From assembly GCF_001522545.3 (NCBI RefSeq), contig NC_031769.1, positions 149,137,636 to 149,201,635 on the forward strand: a DNA stretch of 64,000 nt. Reading direction: 5' to 3'. Of the stretch, positions 33,628-44,310 are shown in pieces (position 1 is the stretch's first letter; each line of letters opens with the position of its first letter). Both the position numbers and the translations under genes were made by a program. The DNA is from Parus major. Its lineage: Eukaryota > Chordata > Aves > Passeriformes > Paridae. The notes below the pieces were generated by a model. The model was not told where the DNA came from. It did not search any database and saw nothing but the letters and a program-made list of their open reading frames with translations.

Positions 33628-33680
33628 CAGCGATGATCCTTGTGGGTCCTTCCAGCTCAGGATATTCCATGAGTCTATAT
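33628..33680 (+). mobile_element. CR1-type tail (class B), possibly a SINE tail
   Basis: GCGATGATCCTTGTGGGTCC, TTCCAGCTCAGGATATTCC, ATGAGTCTAT. Just upstream (33587-33608) is TGATCCCTTTGGGCCAT, loosely like the 3' part of a tRNA body (B-box end plus acceptor). A SINE head cannot be excluded but is not established. Confidence 0.7.
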
Positions 33681-35465
33681 TCCATTATATTGGTCACTCC
33701 AGGGTTTCTCCAAATTAAACACAAGGAAAAGGTTGTTAATCAGGGAATTTCCTCCCCATATCAGCTTGTCAGCTTCTGAAATGCTTCTTCCCACACTGAA
33801 TTCCTGGCTGTTCCCAAGCTCGGGGCAGTGACCCCAAAATCCCCTCTGCACAGGATTCTCCACCTGCCTCCTCACTTCCAGACTTTGGGGTGGTTCCCAT
33901 TTGAGATATTTCTCAGATGATGAAGGAATTGTTCTCTGGCAGCAATTCTCAGGCATTGGTGGATTAAGGAATGGTCTGAAGGAGGAAGTCTGACCCAGCA
34001 GCCCAGATTTTTCCCAGTTTCTGTGGTTTTTTCACTCAGCCACGTTCCCCAAAATGTTTTGCTCAGGAGCAGCTTGAAGATGCGTTCTTACTCAGTTTCC
34101 TGTTTACAGAGATGTTCCATATTATCCTTGGGATTCTGGGGGGAGCAAAATCCCTCCCAGAAAGAAAAGTTCAGTCAAGAGGAGCACTAATGATGGGATT
34201 GAGAGCAGTCCTGACAAGGAGGGCTTGAGGTGGGTGTGTATAAAAAAATCACTGTTTCTTCGCATCCTAAAACAGGCACCTGTTTTAGGCACATTTTATC
34301 TGACAAACTGTAGCCCTAAAGATCATTTGAGCAGTGTCATAGGAAGATGTTTCCACTTCTAACACCAAAATCATGGGGTTTATTTTTCTAATATGCGAGA
34401 TTTTCATGGTAGAGGTCTCCAGCTGGGCTGGTTCTCCCAGGGACTCTTTGCAGCTGGTGGAAAGAAACAGCTCCTGATTTATCTCAGCTGTGCTGGGCTG
34501 GCACTTCACACCCAAACATCAATAAATCATCCATCTTTTATTTTTTAATGTTTGTGGACCCAAATTCCTTTCAATGGCAACTTCCCCAGCAATGGGACAA
34601 AATCTTGTTAGGGTTAAATGCCCTCCTGGATCTGCAGGCAGCAGGAAAATAAAACCAGATGGAACTTGGAACAATGAAGAAATTTTTGCTGCACAGCTCC
34701 ATCACCTCTCTGGAATGTCCACCTCTGAAATCCAGGGAATCTGCAAGTGCTGGAGTTTTTTTCACCTGTCTTCAGCACTCTGAATGTGTAATTCCTCATC
34801 AACATTCCCTGCCTTGGCTCCCCCTTCACAGCCTTTCAATAAAAGCCTCAGAGTCAAAAAAAACAGGGAATGCTCTCCTGTAATCCAAAGCAGCTCATGG
34901 ATCATCCCAGCTGTGGATGATCCATTGGATGGATCCATTTCTGGATGCTGGAAGATCTCTCACAGCACAGGAAATAACTTCCATAGGGTAATTTTCACCC
35001 CCCTCCGAACTGTACACTTTTAACTCCTTGGTAAATAAATTAGAAAAAAAAAGTATATTTTTAAATTGTAAAAATGTCATTAAGTTGTTGCTGGAAAGTG
35101 CTTTAAAAATAAAAACAAAGGAATTGAGATCAGGTTAAAGTGGCACATGATGGGCACCTTTTTTCTACAACTTGCTGCTGTTTACAGAGTAAAGGTTTTG
35201 AAAAAGAACTACAAGAACTTATGGCTGCAAAACCAAATCATAAAACACAAATCATTTCCCCACTGGGAAAAACCTAATCCAATATTTGACCCTTAAACCT
35301 CTGTTTTATTCACGCTTCACTTGGAAAAGTTTTGTAAAAGCTGCACATTCCCACTCTGATTTGTCACCTCAAATCCCAAATCCAATGAAGAGTTTCCCAT
35401 ATCTGGATTATTTTAACTGATGTGTGAAGAACTTCAGTTGCTCTGGTTCTTTCTCCCTTTGTAAA
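33681..35465. other. Unique DNA with one tiny possible CR1 ORF2 scrap
   Basis: Mostly nothing recognised. At 34199-34237 the string TTGAGAGCAGTCCTGACAAG followed by GAGGGCTTGAGGTGGG resembles a known CR1 ORF2 segment, but at 40 bases this is weak. Confidence 0.4.
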
Positions 35466-35630
35466 GTGTCCCTAAGGAGGTGGTTTTCCAACACCACTTC
35501 TGCCAGAGTGGAGGAAGAATTTGGATAATTCTGTCAGGGGGATTTTTGGGGTTGTCCCCTGCTGGGCCAGGAGCTGGACTCGCTGATCCATGCAGGACCT
35601 TTCCAGCTGAGGATATTCTGGGATTCCAGG
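35466..35630 (+). mobile_element. CR1 LINE fragment, class B
   Basis: CTAAGGAGGTGGTTTTCCAA, CTTCTGCCAGAGTGGAGG, GATTTTTGGGGTTGTCCCC, GGCCAGGAGCTGGACTCG, TTTCCAGCTGAGGATATTCT. It aligns by eye with the copy at 6726-7015. Confidence 0.9.
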
Positions 35631-35968
35631 GATCCTTTGGGCATCAAATCATATAAAGAGGCCAAACACATGAACACCAGGTTCAGTAACTGTCTCAGAT
35701 GTGAATATCAGATGTAACCTGTTCATTTGTGGCACCCAGTGCAACTTCCAAAATCCAATTTATTGCCCTAATTCCACCAGTGTGAACTGCAGCGGAGTTA
35801 ATTATCTCCCTAAAATCAGGCAATTTGGAGAATGTTTGCTTCCAAGATTAGTCTCTTAGTCCTCATTTGGGTTTTAGGCTTGGTCATTCTTAGACTCAGG
35901 TCAGGATTTTGTGTAGGACCTGTTCAAGCAAAAAGCTGCTCTTAGGGGAGGGTGATAATTTTAATTTT

Positions 35969-36161
35969 CAAACAAACAAACAAACAAACAAACAAACAAA
36001 CCCCAGAAGGGCATTTAGTCCTAACAAAAAAATTTAAATAATTAAATAAATACATACACAAATAAAAACCACACAAAAAACCAAACAAACAAAAAAAAAC
36101 CCAAAAAAAACAACAACAAAAAAAACCCACCAAAAAACAAAACAAAACAAAACAACAAAAA
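35969..36161 (+). repeat. (CAAA)n microsatellite and A/C-rich tract
   Basis: Eight perfect CAAA units at 35969-36001. A short unique spacer follows, then A/C-rich low-complexity sequence from about 36026, with only a few T before 36062 and almost none after. Confidence 0.95.
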
Positions 36162-36446
36162 AAGCCTTTCAGGGAGGAGAAAAAGGAAAAATCCTTTCAG
36201 GGAGGGAATCAATCCATAAATTGCTCAGAAACATCTCTTATGTCTTAATAGCACTTTCATGTGTTAACAGCACAGCTTGGAATATTTTAAATGGGAATGG
36301 ATCACGGAAATATTGCTGGGATGAGATGCTCAGTCCTGGACTGACCACTCCTGGACTTGGGATCACTGAACTCTGAATTCCCATGACTTTCTGGGGCGCT
36401 ACATCCCAGGAAAAATCCTTCAAGGGGATGCTTTGCATGAAGGGCA

Positions 36447-36622
36447 GAATCAGAGGATCCTGGAATGGTTTGGGTTGGAAGGAGCTTGAAGGATCATCCC
36501 ATTCCAAGTTCCATGCATTTCACGATTTTGTCCTGAGTCTTGCATTATTCATAATTTCCTAATGATTTCATAATTAAGGGACACCTTCCACTAGACCAGG
36601 CCATTCCAAACCCCAGCCAAAC
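36447..36622 (-). mobile_element. CR1 LINE fragment, class A, split by an inserted duplicate
   Basis: The 3' part (AATCAGAGGATCCTGGAATG ... CATCCCATTCCAAG) ends near 36511. The element resumes at GGGACACCTTCCACTAGACC (36578). The intervening 60 bases are not CR1; most of them recur at 36766-36808. Confidence 0.88.
36515..36557. repeat. 43-base dispersed duplicate, copy 1
   Basis: GCATTTCACGATTTTGTCCT and onward matches copy 2 at 36766-36808 at 41 of 43 bases. Confidence 0.9.
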
Positions 36623-36765
36623 TTGTAGCAGCAAAATACACTTTAGGAAAGGGGAATTTGTCATTTTTGTAATAAAATCCCCTACTTGGAGTCAGAAAAG
36701 GCTGATTCAATCCCCACTTTTATCCTAGTTCCGTAAGAACCTTGTCATCTCTCCTGTTTTTTATT

Positions 36766-36808
36766 GCATTTCGCGATTTTATCCTGAGTCTTGCATTATT
36801 CATAATTT
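36766..36808. repeat. 43-base dispersed duplicate, copy 2
   Basis: GCATTTCGCGATTTTATCCT and onward, 251 bases downstream of copy 1, differing at two positions. Confidence 0.9.
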
Positions 36809-37811
36809 TCTTAAATTTCTAGCTCCAGAATTTCAGATGAATGTTTGTTAAATACCCATTGTGCGATTTCCTATCTGCGGAAAGCAACTTGAAAATACAA
36901 AGCTGGATGAGAGAGAAAAATCCCTCAAAGGCTCTTTTGTTGTTGTAGCTTTTATTTATTTGTTCGACGCCAGCTTGACCCAGGATTTATCCTGTTTTTC
37001 AGTTTGCATGACGTGTCTGACAGCAGGTTATGCTGGGGCTTCAAGGATTTGGAGTTGATAAAATCAGGTAGGGAGAGTTTACACTCCCCCCCATCCTCAG
37101 CAGGAAAGGAGAGGTGCTGAAAAATCATGGTTAAAAAAAAAATAAAATCCATACAGAGAGACGCCAGATCCGTTATCCAATGAGGAAAAAAGACTCACAG
37201 TAATTATGGATGAACAAAATTCTCTTTGCTGGGTCCTAGTAAGATGAAATGTCAAATAAAAAGAGAAAAGAAAAAAGATTAAAAAAACATTAAAGGAATT
37301 GGAATTCTGGGCTGCAGTTCTCTCAGGGCATCCCACTTGTGCCAGGTCTTTTTGCAGGAAAGGAAAAATTTCCAAGGTTGTTGTTGTATTTTTACAGCAT
37401 TTTTGGGAATTCCTTGTTCCAAAAACATTTCCTTGCCAATGCAAGATATTTCCATGACCTGGGCATCAATTGCCAGGACTGAGACAAGGCAAATCCCAAG
37501 AGGAGAGGAAGGAGTTAATGACGATGCTGAGCCCTTGGGAAGGGAATTCGTGACTGGATTGGAGCAAGGGGAAAAAATCCCATCAGTTTTAGCACGGCCA
37601 TAAATTCCAACCTGGGTTCTAATCAAATTATGAGTGTGGGGTTGAATTTCAATACATAAAAAAGCACGGAAGCGACAGTGACAAATATATATACACATAA
37701 ATGTATTGTTAGTGGATTATCCTCCAATTGTAGGTCAATATTAAATAAACACATATTTATACCACTTGTAAAAATACAAAATACACTTATTTCTTTTATT
37801 TTATTACTGTT
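36809..37811. other. Unique non-coding DNA
   Basis: No repeat recognised. Overlapping frames at 37097-37698 on minus (115 and 139 codons) are not supported by any domain. Confidence 0.5.
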
Positions 37812-37909
37812 TTCATAGATTCTGTGAATATTCTCAGCTGGAAGGGACCCTCAAGGATCGAGTCCAACTCTTACATAAATGGCTCATACAGGGATCAAAC
37901 CCACAACCT
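37812..37909 (-). mobile_element. tRNA-derived SINE fragment with CR1-like tail
   Basis: On the minus strand it reads AGGTTGTGGGTTTGATCCCT, GTATGAGCCAT, a short linker, AAGAGTTGGACTCG, then TCCTTGAGGGTCCCTTCCAG and a tail ending near ATATTCACAG. GGTTTGATCC at 37892-37901 is an RNA polymerase III B box. The first part matches the T-arm and acceptor end of a tRNA-Ile-like molecule as I know it; the rest is a class B CR1 tail. Known families of this build occur in songbirds (zebra finch TguSINE1). The A-box half is missing, and a TTTTAATTTA simple repeat takes its place. The family name is from recall, not a search. Confidence 0.78.
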
Positions 37910-37936
37910 ATTTTAATTTATTTTAATTTATTTTAC
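37910..37936. repeat. (TTTTAATTTA)n short repeat
   Basis: About 2.5 units directly next to the truncated head of the SINE. Confidence 0.85.
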
Positions 37937-38833
37937 TACACAAAGAACCTCAGGAGCCATCCAGGACACCTAAATGCCAATATTCCTCAAAAAAAAAAAA
38001 AATCATGGAGAATTGTGTGAGGGATCTCCCTACAACCCACAAGGATAAAATCAATTTAAAGCTTTATTTATATCCTGTAGAAAACAGGAACAAAACCCTC
38101 TTTATCTTTTAATGGGGAATGATCCAGATTTGTTAATCAGAGATCTGATCTGGAGAGATCTGGCTCCTCTCTGAGGTGAGCAAAGTTTATTTTGGTGCAG
38201 AAATGAAAATCTCATTCTGCTGTAGAGTTAAAAAATGGAGCCTAAAAGTGATAAAAGGCAGAAATCCTGAACAGCATTAATGAAACATCTGGAATATTCC
38301 CCCAACAAATCAAGGGATCAAAGGCTGCAGGAGCTGTTGTTATTTTTGTGCTAAAGGAGGAGAAGCATTCCCAGATAATGGCTTTGCTCACTTGAGGCCA
38401 AATAATCCACTCAGAGGTGCAGAAAGCAGAATTTGTGCTGCAAAATATTTTCCCGGTATTCCTATTGACGGTATTTTCCATAAATTTCCATGAGGAAAAT
38501 CAGTTAATGTCAGTAATGACACTCATTGCAGGTGTTTCTACCTAATTACTCATTAACATTCATTTTACTGTTTGGATTTAAACAATTTTCCCATCCTTCC
38601 ATGGGCTCCTGGGAGAGCGGGATGTGATTCCAGAGGGCTCCTCTGTGGTTTCCAGTCTGACCAAGGAGAAACAGGACTTTTCCTGCTCAGGGAATCGCTG
38701 AGGTCTCTGGATCCTGGGTCTTTGTCCTGGGCTAAAAATGCTGCTCCAGAGCTGGAGGATCCTGGATGTCTTTAGTTATTTTTCAGCCAGTGATTCAAGG
38801 GAATAAAGTCCATGGATGTCTGTCCATGGATCC
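37937..38833. other. Unique non-coding DNA
   Basis: An A-run of about 13 lies near 37989. Otherwise nothing recognised. Confidence 0.5.
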
Positions 38834-39168
38834 TGGCTGAGGGGAGACCTCATTCCCTACAGATCCCCGAAATGAGGCTGGATCCAGGTGGAATCGGCTT
38901 CTTCTCCCGAGGAATGAGTGACAGGATGAGAGAAAATAACCTCAAGTTGTGTCAGGGGAGCTTTTAATTGGATATTATGGAAAATTTTGTCATGGAAAGG
39001 GTTGTAAAGCGTTGGAACAGATGCCCAGAGAAATGGTGGAGTCACCATCCCTGGAAGTGTTAAAAAAACCATGGATTTAAGGATTTGGTTTAGTTTTGAA
39101 CATGGTGGTTGATGGCCTGGGCTTGATGATTCCAAAGGTCTTTTCCAACCTTAAGGATTCGATGATTT
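38834..39168 (+). mobile_element. CR1 LINE fragment, class C
   Basis: GAGGGGAGACCTCATTCCCT, CCTCAAGTTGTGTCAGGGG, TTGGAACAGATGCCCAGAG, GGAGTCACCATCCCTGG, CTTTTCCAACCTTAAGGATT. It is interrupted by small A-rich changes near 39060-39070. ORF2 remnant is broken. Confidence 0.92.
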
Positions 39169-39326
39169 TTCCCCTTGGGTGAGGTGAGGAGCCAACATCA
39201 GAGCAGGGAGCAAATTCCAGAAATTAAATGTTTCCTCTTCTGTTTGCAAAAGCCTGGGGAGCTGATTTGACCTTGAGGTTGGCTCTTCACAATATCAGCA
39301 TTCTCTCCCCTAACATGACATTTCCA

Positions 39327-39403
39327 TGGCAACAGGGATGGAACAAGATGATCTTTAAGGTCCCTTCCAACCCAAACCATTCCATGACTTTGTGATTTTA
39401 TAT
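39327..39403 (+). mobile_element. CR1 LINE tail, class A
   Basis: CATGGCAACAGGGATGG, ACAAGATGATCTTTAAGGTC, CCAACCCAAACCATTCCATG. Last 77 bases only. Confidence 0.92.
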
Positions 39404-40622
39404 CCAGTCCAAAATGTTGCTACTTTTGCTGACTTGATGTGTTGTAAATGTGCAACAAAAGTTGAACTTTGAGAGTTATGAAGGTTAAATTCCCCCATCC
39501 ACCCCATAAAATAGTAGTATGGATTTTTCTGACTATTTCCTTTAATTTCTTCCTATCCTACAGAAAGAAAAAGTTCAGGACTTAAGCTCACCACAACCCA
39601 CGTGTTTAAACCAAAATAAATGAAGGGTAAAGTCAGTAGGTTTAATTTAACCTCCTTGGTCATCTTGTGCAGCTGGAAGCGTAGAAAAAGACATAAAAAC
39701 CCTCCAAAATCTGCTCAGAACTCATGTGAAGAATTTATTTGAGTTGGTGCAAGTGGATTTCACTGCTGGACATGGAACATCTGCTTATTTCAACCCATCC
39801 GGAGTGTTCATGGCAGTAAATACATCCTCAAGGTGTTAAAAATAAAATTTTGGGATTTTTCCAGGCTTTTTGGGCCCTTTTCCAGGGCTGCCCAGTCCCA
39901 TAACAGCAAAGACAACAGGATGACCCCACACCCCTTTCTAATCCAGAACTTTCCTGCTCTCGTAGCTCCTGAGGTGCCCCAGCTCCCTCATCCCTGTGGC
40001 AGAAATTTCCCAGGTGCTGGCTAATTGAGATTCCCAGCCACTCCTTTCCCTGCTCATTCCACATTCCTCGGGAGCTGCTGCTTTTCAAAACTCATTAGTG
40101 GCATTTATCCTCATTTAAATGAGGAGAAGCCACACAGGTAAGATCTACAGATGGCTGATTGTCTGCGGAGAATCGTTAAAACTCGGAGAAGATAAAAAAA
40201 GGGAAGAAGAAGAAGAAGAAGATTATGCTGAGAAGATAAAAACCTCCCACAGCAAATTATCTGTGGGGGAAAGGAAGACAAAGGTCTGCTGGAAGGCAGG
40301 GCTGGCTCTTGGGAAGGACTCAGGCAGCTTCTGAAGGAGCAGAGGGGAATGTGTGGAGAGAATTTCATCTCTCAAAGTGACAAGAAAAGGAAAAAGCAGA
40401 ACAAAGTGATTAAAGAGGCAGGAAAGAGCGAGTTGATGAGCTGGGGAGCAGAAGATGTGTGGGGGAAAAAAGAGGTGCTCAAACAGCAAAATTATTTCTG
40501 GATGAGGGATGTAAAAGCATTGCTCAGAGCCCAAATCCTGTGGTTTTGGTCACATCCCGATGTCCAAGCAAGGCTGGGAGGTACACAAGCACATTTGGAC
40601 TCTGGGTCATTCTCCAAGGGAT
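39404..40622. other. Unique DNA with a short (GAA)n
   Basis: (GAA)n at about 40204-40220. No gene recognised. Confidence 0.5.
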
Positions 40623-40758
40623 CATGGAATCATGGAAAGATTTGGGATGGAAGGGATGTTTGAGGTCACCCAGTTCCAGCCCCTACCATGGGCAGGGACA
40701 CTCCCACTAGACCAGATTGCTCCGAGATCCAGAGATTTGACCTTGAACTCTTCCAAAG
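40623..40758 (-). mobile_element. CR1 LINE fragment, class A
   Basis: TCATGGAATCATGGAAAG, CCAGCCCCTACCATGGGCAG, CCCACTAGACCAGATTGCTC, GACCTTGAACTCTTCC. The next element faces it immediately. Confidence 0.93.
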
Positions 40759-40761
40759 AGG

Positions 40762-40878
40762 TTTTTTTTAGATTAGATATAAGGAAGAAAATCTTCACTA
40801 TGGGAGAGGTGGGGCATTAGAAGAGAATTCCCAGAGAAGTTGTGGATATCCCATCCCTGGAATGTTTTAGCAGCCAGA
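40762..40878 (+). mobile_element. CR1 LINE internal fragment, opposite strand
   Basis: AGATTAGATATAAGGAAGAA, TGGGAGAGGTGGGGCATTAG, CCCAGAGAAGTTGTGG, CCCATCCCTGGAATG. It lacks the 3' tail, stopping about 150 bases short of the CR1 end. Confidence 0.9.
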
Positions 40879-41468
40879 TAACTCAGAGATATCAAATCTT
40901 TCCCACCTCTGGGTGCAGATATTTCCTTTGTTAAGCAGAAATTCTCTGTTTGGCAGCAGAGCTGAATTTCTGCTCACTGCTTTCTGTTTTCTCAAAGTCT
41001 TAAAAATATACACAGGCATTAAGAACACCCTGAAATAAAATACTAAAATCCTATTCAGTTTTATGGGGCGCCCTAGGCATGAAATATTAACAAAAACATC
41101 TTGCAGTTAAAAGGGTTCTGTACAATGAGCTCTTGACCCCCAAACTGCTGCTGGCATCTACCAGGAAATAATATCTCCCTTCTTCCATCACCTCAGTCAC
41201 CCTGAGTGGTCGGGGGCAAAGGGGTTTGTTGCTTTTTAACTCTACTCTGATCCTGCTTGTGTTTAAAACACTTTTTTTTTTTCCCTGCAGGTTTCTTGTT
41301 TGCTGTTCACAATTTGCTCACTGGGATTTAGATGCTGACAGTATTCAGCTGATAAGTCCCTGTTTATCTCCTGAATTGTTTTCAAACCCACTTTTTAAAT
41401 AATGTGCAGAATAAGAAGAGGATGGACCAGAGGATCCAGAGGATTCCACTGTAGTTGAACCATTTTAA
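40879..41468. other. Unique non-coding DNA
   Basis: T-run near 41272-41281; otherwise nothing recognised. Confidence 0.5.
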
Positions 41469-41608
41469 TGGGGGTAATTCCAGGCAGGATGGGACTCGGA
41501 GTGACCTGGGCTAGTGGAAGGTGTCTCTGTCCATAGATTGGAACCATTAAGGTGATCTTTAAGGTTCCTTCCATCCCACGTAATTCCATAATTCCATGAT
41601 TCTAAGGT
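41469..41608 (+). mobile_element. CR1 LINE fragment, class A 3' end
   Basis: CCAGGCAGGATGGGACTCGG, GACCTGGGCTAGTGGAAGG, GATCTTTAAGGTTCCTTCC, AATTCCATGATTCTAAGG. Confidence 0.93.
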
Positions 41609-41681
41609 TACAGTGGCCAGACACGTCACCAGCAGCTGCCTGGGTAAGTGAGGGAGTAGGAGCTGCCTTCTTACCCTAATT

Positions 41682-41725
41682 AAAAAAAAAAAAAAACTGG
41701 ATTTTTTTTTATTTTTTTTTTTTTT
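41682..41725. repeat. Adjacent poly(A) and poly(T) runs
   Basis: 15 A at 41682-41696, then CTGG, then 9 T and 14 T separated by a single A (41702-41725). The two arms are complementary. Confidence 0.95.
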
Positions 41726-43420
41726 ATTAATGGATATTGTTTTCATTGTTTTCCCCATGGCAAAAAAGCATTTTAGGAACACCCAGCTGGAATTTCAGAC
41801 TCAAGAACTGGTTCTTCCTGGCTATTCGTTGTCCAAGGAACATTGCTAGGCATTTCCCAAATTTCTGTCTGTGGGAATGACTGTCCATTATCCCACATTT
41901 TTATATATGTAAAGGAGAAAGCTGAGGCAGTGGGGGATTTCAAAAAACCTTCAAAAGGGATACATGGAAAAATAAGAGGAAAAAAACCTGTTTTTCTGAC
42001 TCCTTCCTGAAATAGGATAAAGGTTACTTTTCTGTTTGGTCCTGAGGGTTTACAGGTTCCTTAACTTTTTTTTTTCTGACTCTTCCACCAGGTTCTTCAG
42101 GTTTTCCAGCTCTGGAATGTTTGATTATAACAGCTTCTACATCAGTCTTTTGAAAACCAAGGGATGCAGCTGCTGCTGCTCAGACAAAAACACTGAGCAT
42201 CCTCCCTGCCTGATTCTACTCACTTTGGCTCCACTTTTCCAGCTGTTTTCTCCAGACACAGGGATGAAAAACATATTTTTGAAAACCCCAGCCTGGATTT
42301 TTGAGTAGTTCTATTTTAAAAAAAGATCCATAGGAATGCCCTGGGGCTGGAATAAACAACTACAGCCCCCATCTATACCTGATCAAAAATATCAAAGCAC
42401 ATTTGGTAGCAGGGAAAGGATGTGTTCTGTCCAGGGAAGTCTGCTCAGCAGGGAAATTTTCAGGAAAACTGAATGCCATGAAGAAAGGTGAAACAGAGTT
42501 ATAAGATCTCACCATGGATTATGATAAGAGGTCATTTTCTGCAGCAGAATTCTGAGAATTCAAGGGTTTTTCCCTCTTTTCTATCTAATAATCAGCTAAG
42601 CAGTGTTGTCATCCTCTGTCATTCCCTCTACCCTCATCTGGCTGAAACAATTAACTCCATTTTACAGCTCCTTTCGAAGTACAGAATGGTAAAAATCAGT
42701 CATAAAGGATGGGAAAAAAACTCTAAAAGAGATTTTATAGTTAGGGCAGAAAAATATTCAGTATTAAAAGCAGGATCCACCTTTCAAATATCTTCAGGTT
42801 AAAATATTATTAGAGTATGAAATGAATGTTCCCACATAAGAAAACTGCTTGCAAAACCAGGTCTTTGCAATTAGGGCAGCCACAAAAACTCAAAAATCAT
42901 GAGATGAGGTTAAAAATGACAGGAATTTAAAAAACAACAAAAAAACCCCACAATATTAATTCATTAAATGATGAGTTTCTTGATTGTAGAACTTGCTGGT
43001 TTTGTGCCATTCTGTGCCTGCAGTTCACTGAGGACAGACCAGTCTAAGAAATCCTTCTTTCAGCCCCAAAATATTTCTGTTTGGGGCAGTCACTGATGTG
43101 GCAGAAAGTCTGGCACCTCACATCCCTGGCAAAATCCAGCAGCCCTGTGACCCCAAAACTTGAAAGTAGATCTTAAGCATAGAATTACCTCAAATATAAA
43201 ATATCTGACAGGAGCCATTTTAATGAAAATTCTGTAACCAGCTCAACTTTTCCAAAAAGTTCCTTGACCTTTTAGAGCACCCAAGATAACCTAACAAGAT
43301 ATTCCAGTGGGAATTCAAACCATGAGGGAATATTTTCCCCCTCAGAGGTTGTGATTTTCTCAGGTGTCACAACCTTTATCTAAGCAAGAATTGTACTTAT
43401 TTAATTAAAAGCTAAAAATA
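41726..43420. other. 1.7 kb repeat-poor unique DNA
   Basis: No element recognised. Frames at 42036-42308 and 42488-42802 (+) have no domain. Confidence 0.5.
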
Positions 43421-43538
43421 GAATTATAGAATGGTTTGGGTTGGAAGGGACCTTAAGGATCATCTCATTCCAGCCCTCTGCCATGGGCAGGGACAATTTC
43501 CACTATTCCAGGTTATCACAGCCCCATCCAGCTCCAGC
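43421..43538 (-). mobile_element. CR1 LINE fragment, class A
   Basis: GAATTATAGAATGGTTTGGG, TTGGAAGGGACCTTAAGG, CTGCCATGGGCAGGGAC, ACTATTCCAGGTTATCACAG. Close to class A consensus, so probably among the younger copies. Confidence 0.95.
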
Positions 43539-44310
43539 ATGGAGCAAGAATTGTGTTTCCCGCCTTGCCCTCTGCTGAAACAAAGTGAGTTTAATCAAAG
43601 AATGTGGTCACTTTTATTGAAAATTGGTTTGGGCCGTTTCCATTCCATTCCATCTGTAATTAGTGAGATAAGGGAGATGGGATTTGGCAGGAAGACACAA
43701 AGTCTCAGTCCAATAACTCTGTCACTCCGGGTAAGGAGCTGCTGTCACCTCCTTGGCTAAGAGCGGCATTTTTTGTGAGCCATTTTTAGCATTAAGGATT
43801 CCTGAGCTGCTCCAAAGCCACCAGGAGAGGCTGAAAGGCAGAATGTTCATCCCAGATCTCAAACCCTGCACTGCTCTGAAAGATTTGGATAAAGTTTTCC
43901 TACATAAAACAAGAGTCCAGTTTTGCCTTTTCCCATTTCCTGCATTCTGGTGACGCAACGTAACTTACAAACTACGCGTAAGTGCTGCCAGAATTCCAGC
44001 AAAACCTTTCCACTGTGCACACAGTGATGGAGAAGTGGAGTTTCCTCACTGATCAAAGTTTTACACACATTTTTGGGGGTACAAAATCAAAGTGAGGCAC
44101 CCACGGGTTGGTCAGGGTAGTTTGAGTTATTAAATGTGGCTGAGTTATTTGTAGTTTGAGTTGTTAAGTTTCCAGTGACACTGGAAGCGAAGGGGGGTCA
44201 TGGCCAGAGCTGTGTCCTGGGAACTGGGATTAGCCAAGTCCATCCCACATATGCTCAGAATCTACCTGGTCCTGACAGAAACAAAGGCAGCAAAAAAAAC
44301 CAGATGCCAA
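43539..44310. other. Unique non-coding DNA
   Basis: Holds a minor 33-base-spaced repeat of GTAGTTTGAGTT at 44118 and 44151. Nothing else recognised. Confidence 0.5.

Noticed and set aside
34199..34237. CR1 ORF2 scrap
   Set aside because: At 40 bases the resemblance could be chance; mentioned only within the surrounding unique stretch.
37880..37909. Possible tRNA gene
   Set aside because: Only the T-arm and acceptor half of a tRNA-like sequence is present and it continues into a CR1-like tail, so it is a SINE fragment.
44118..44167. 33-base tandem repeat
   Set aside because: Only the core GTAGTTTGAGTT recurs; the rest of the unit does not match.
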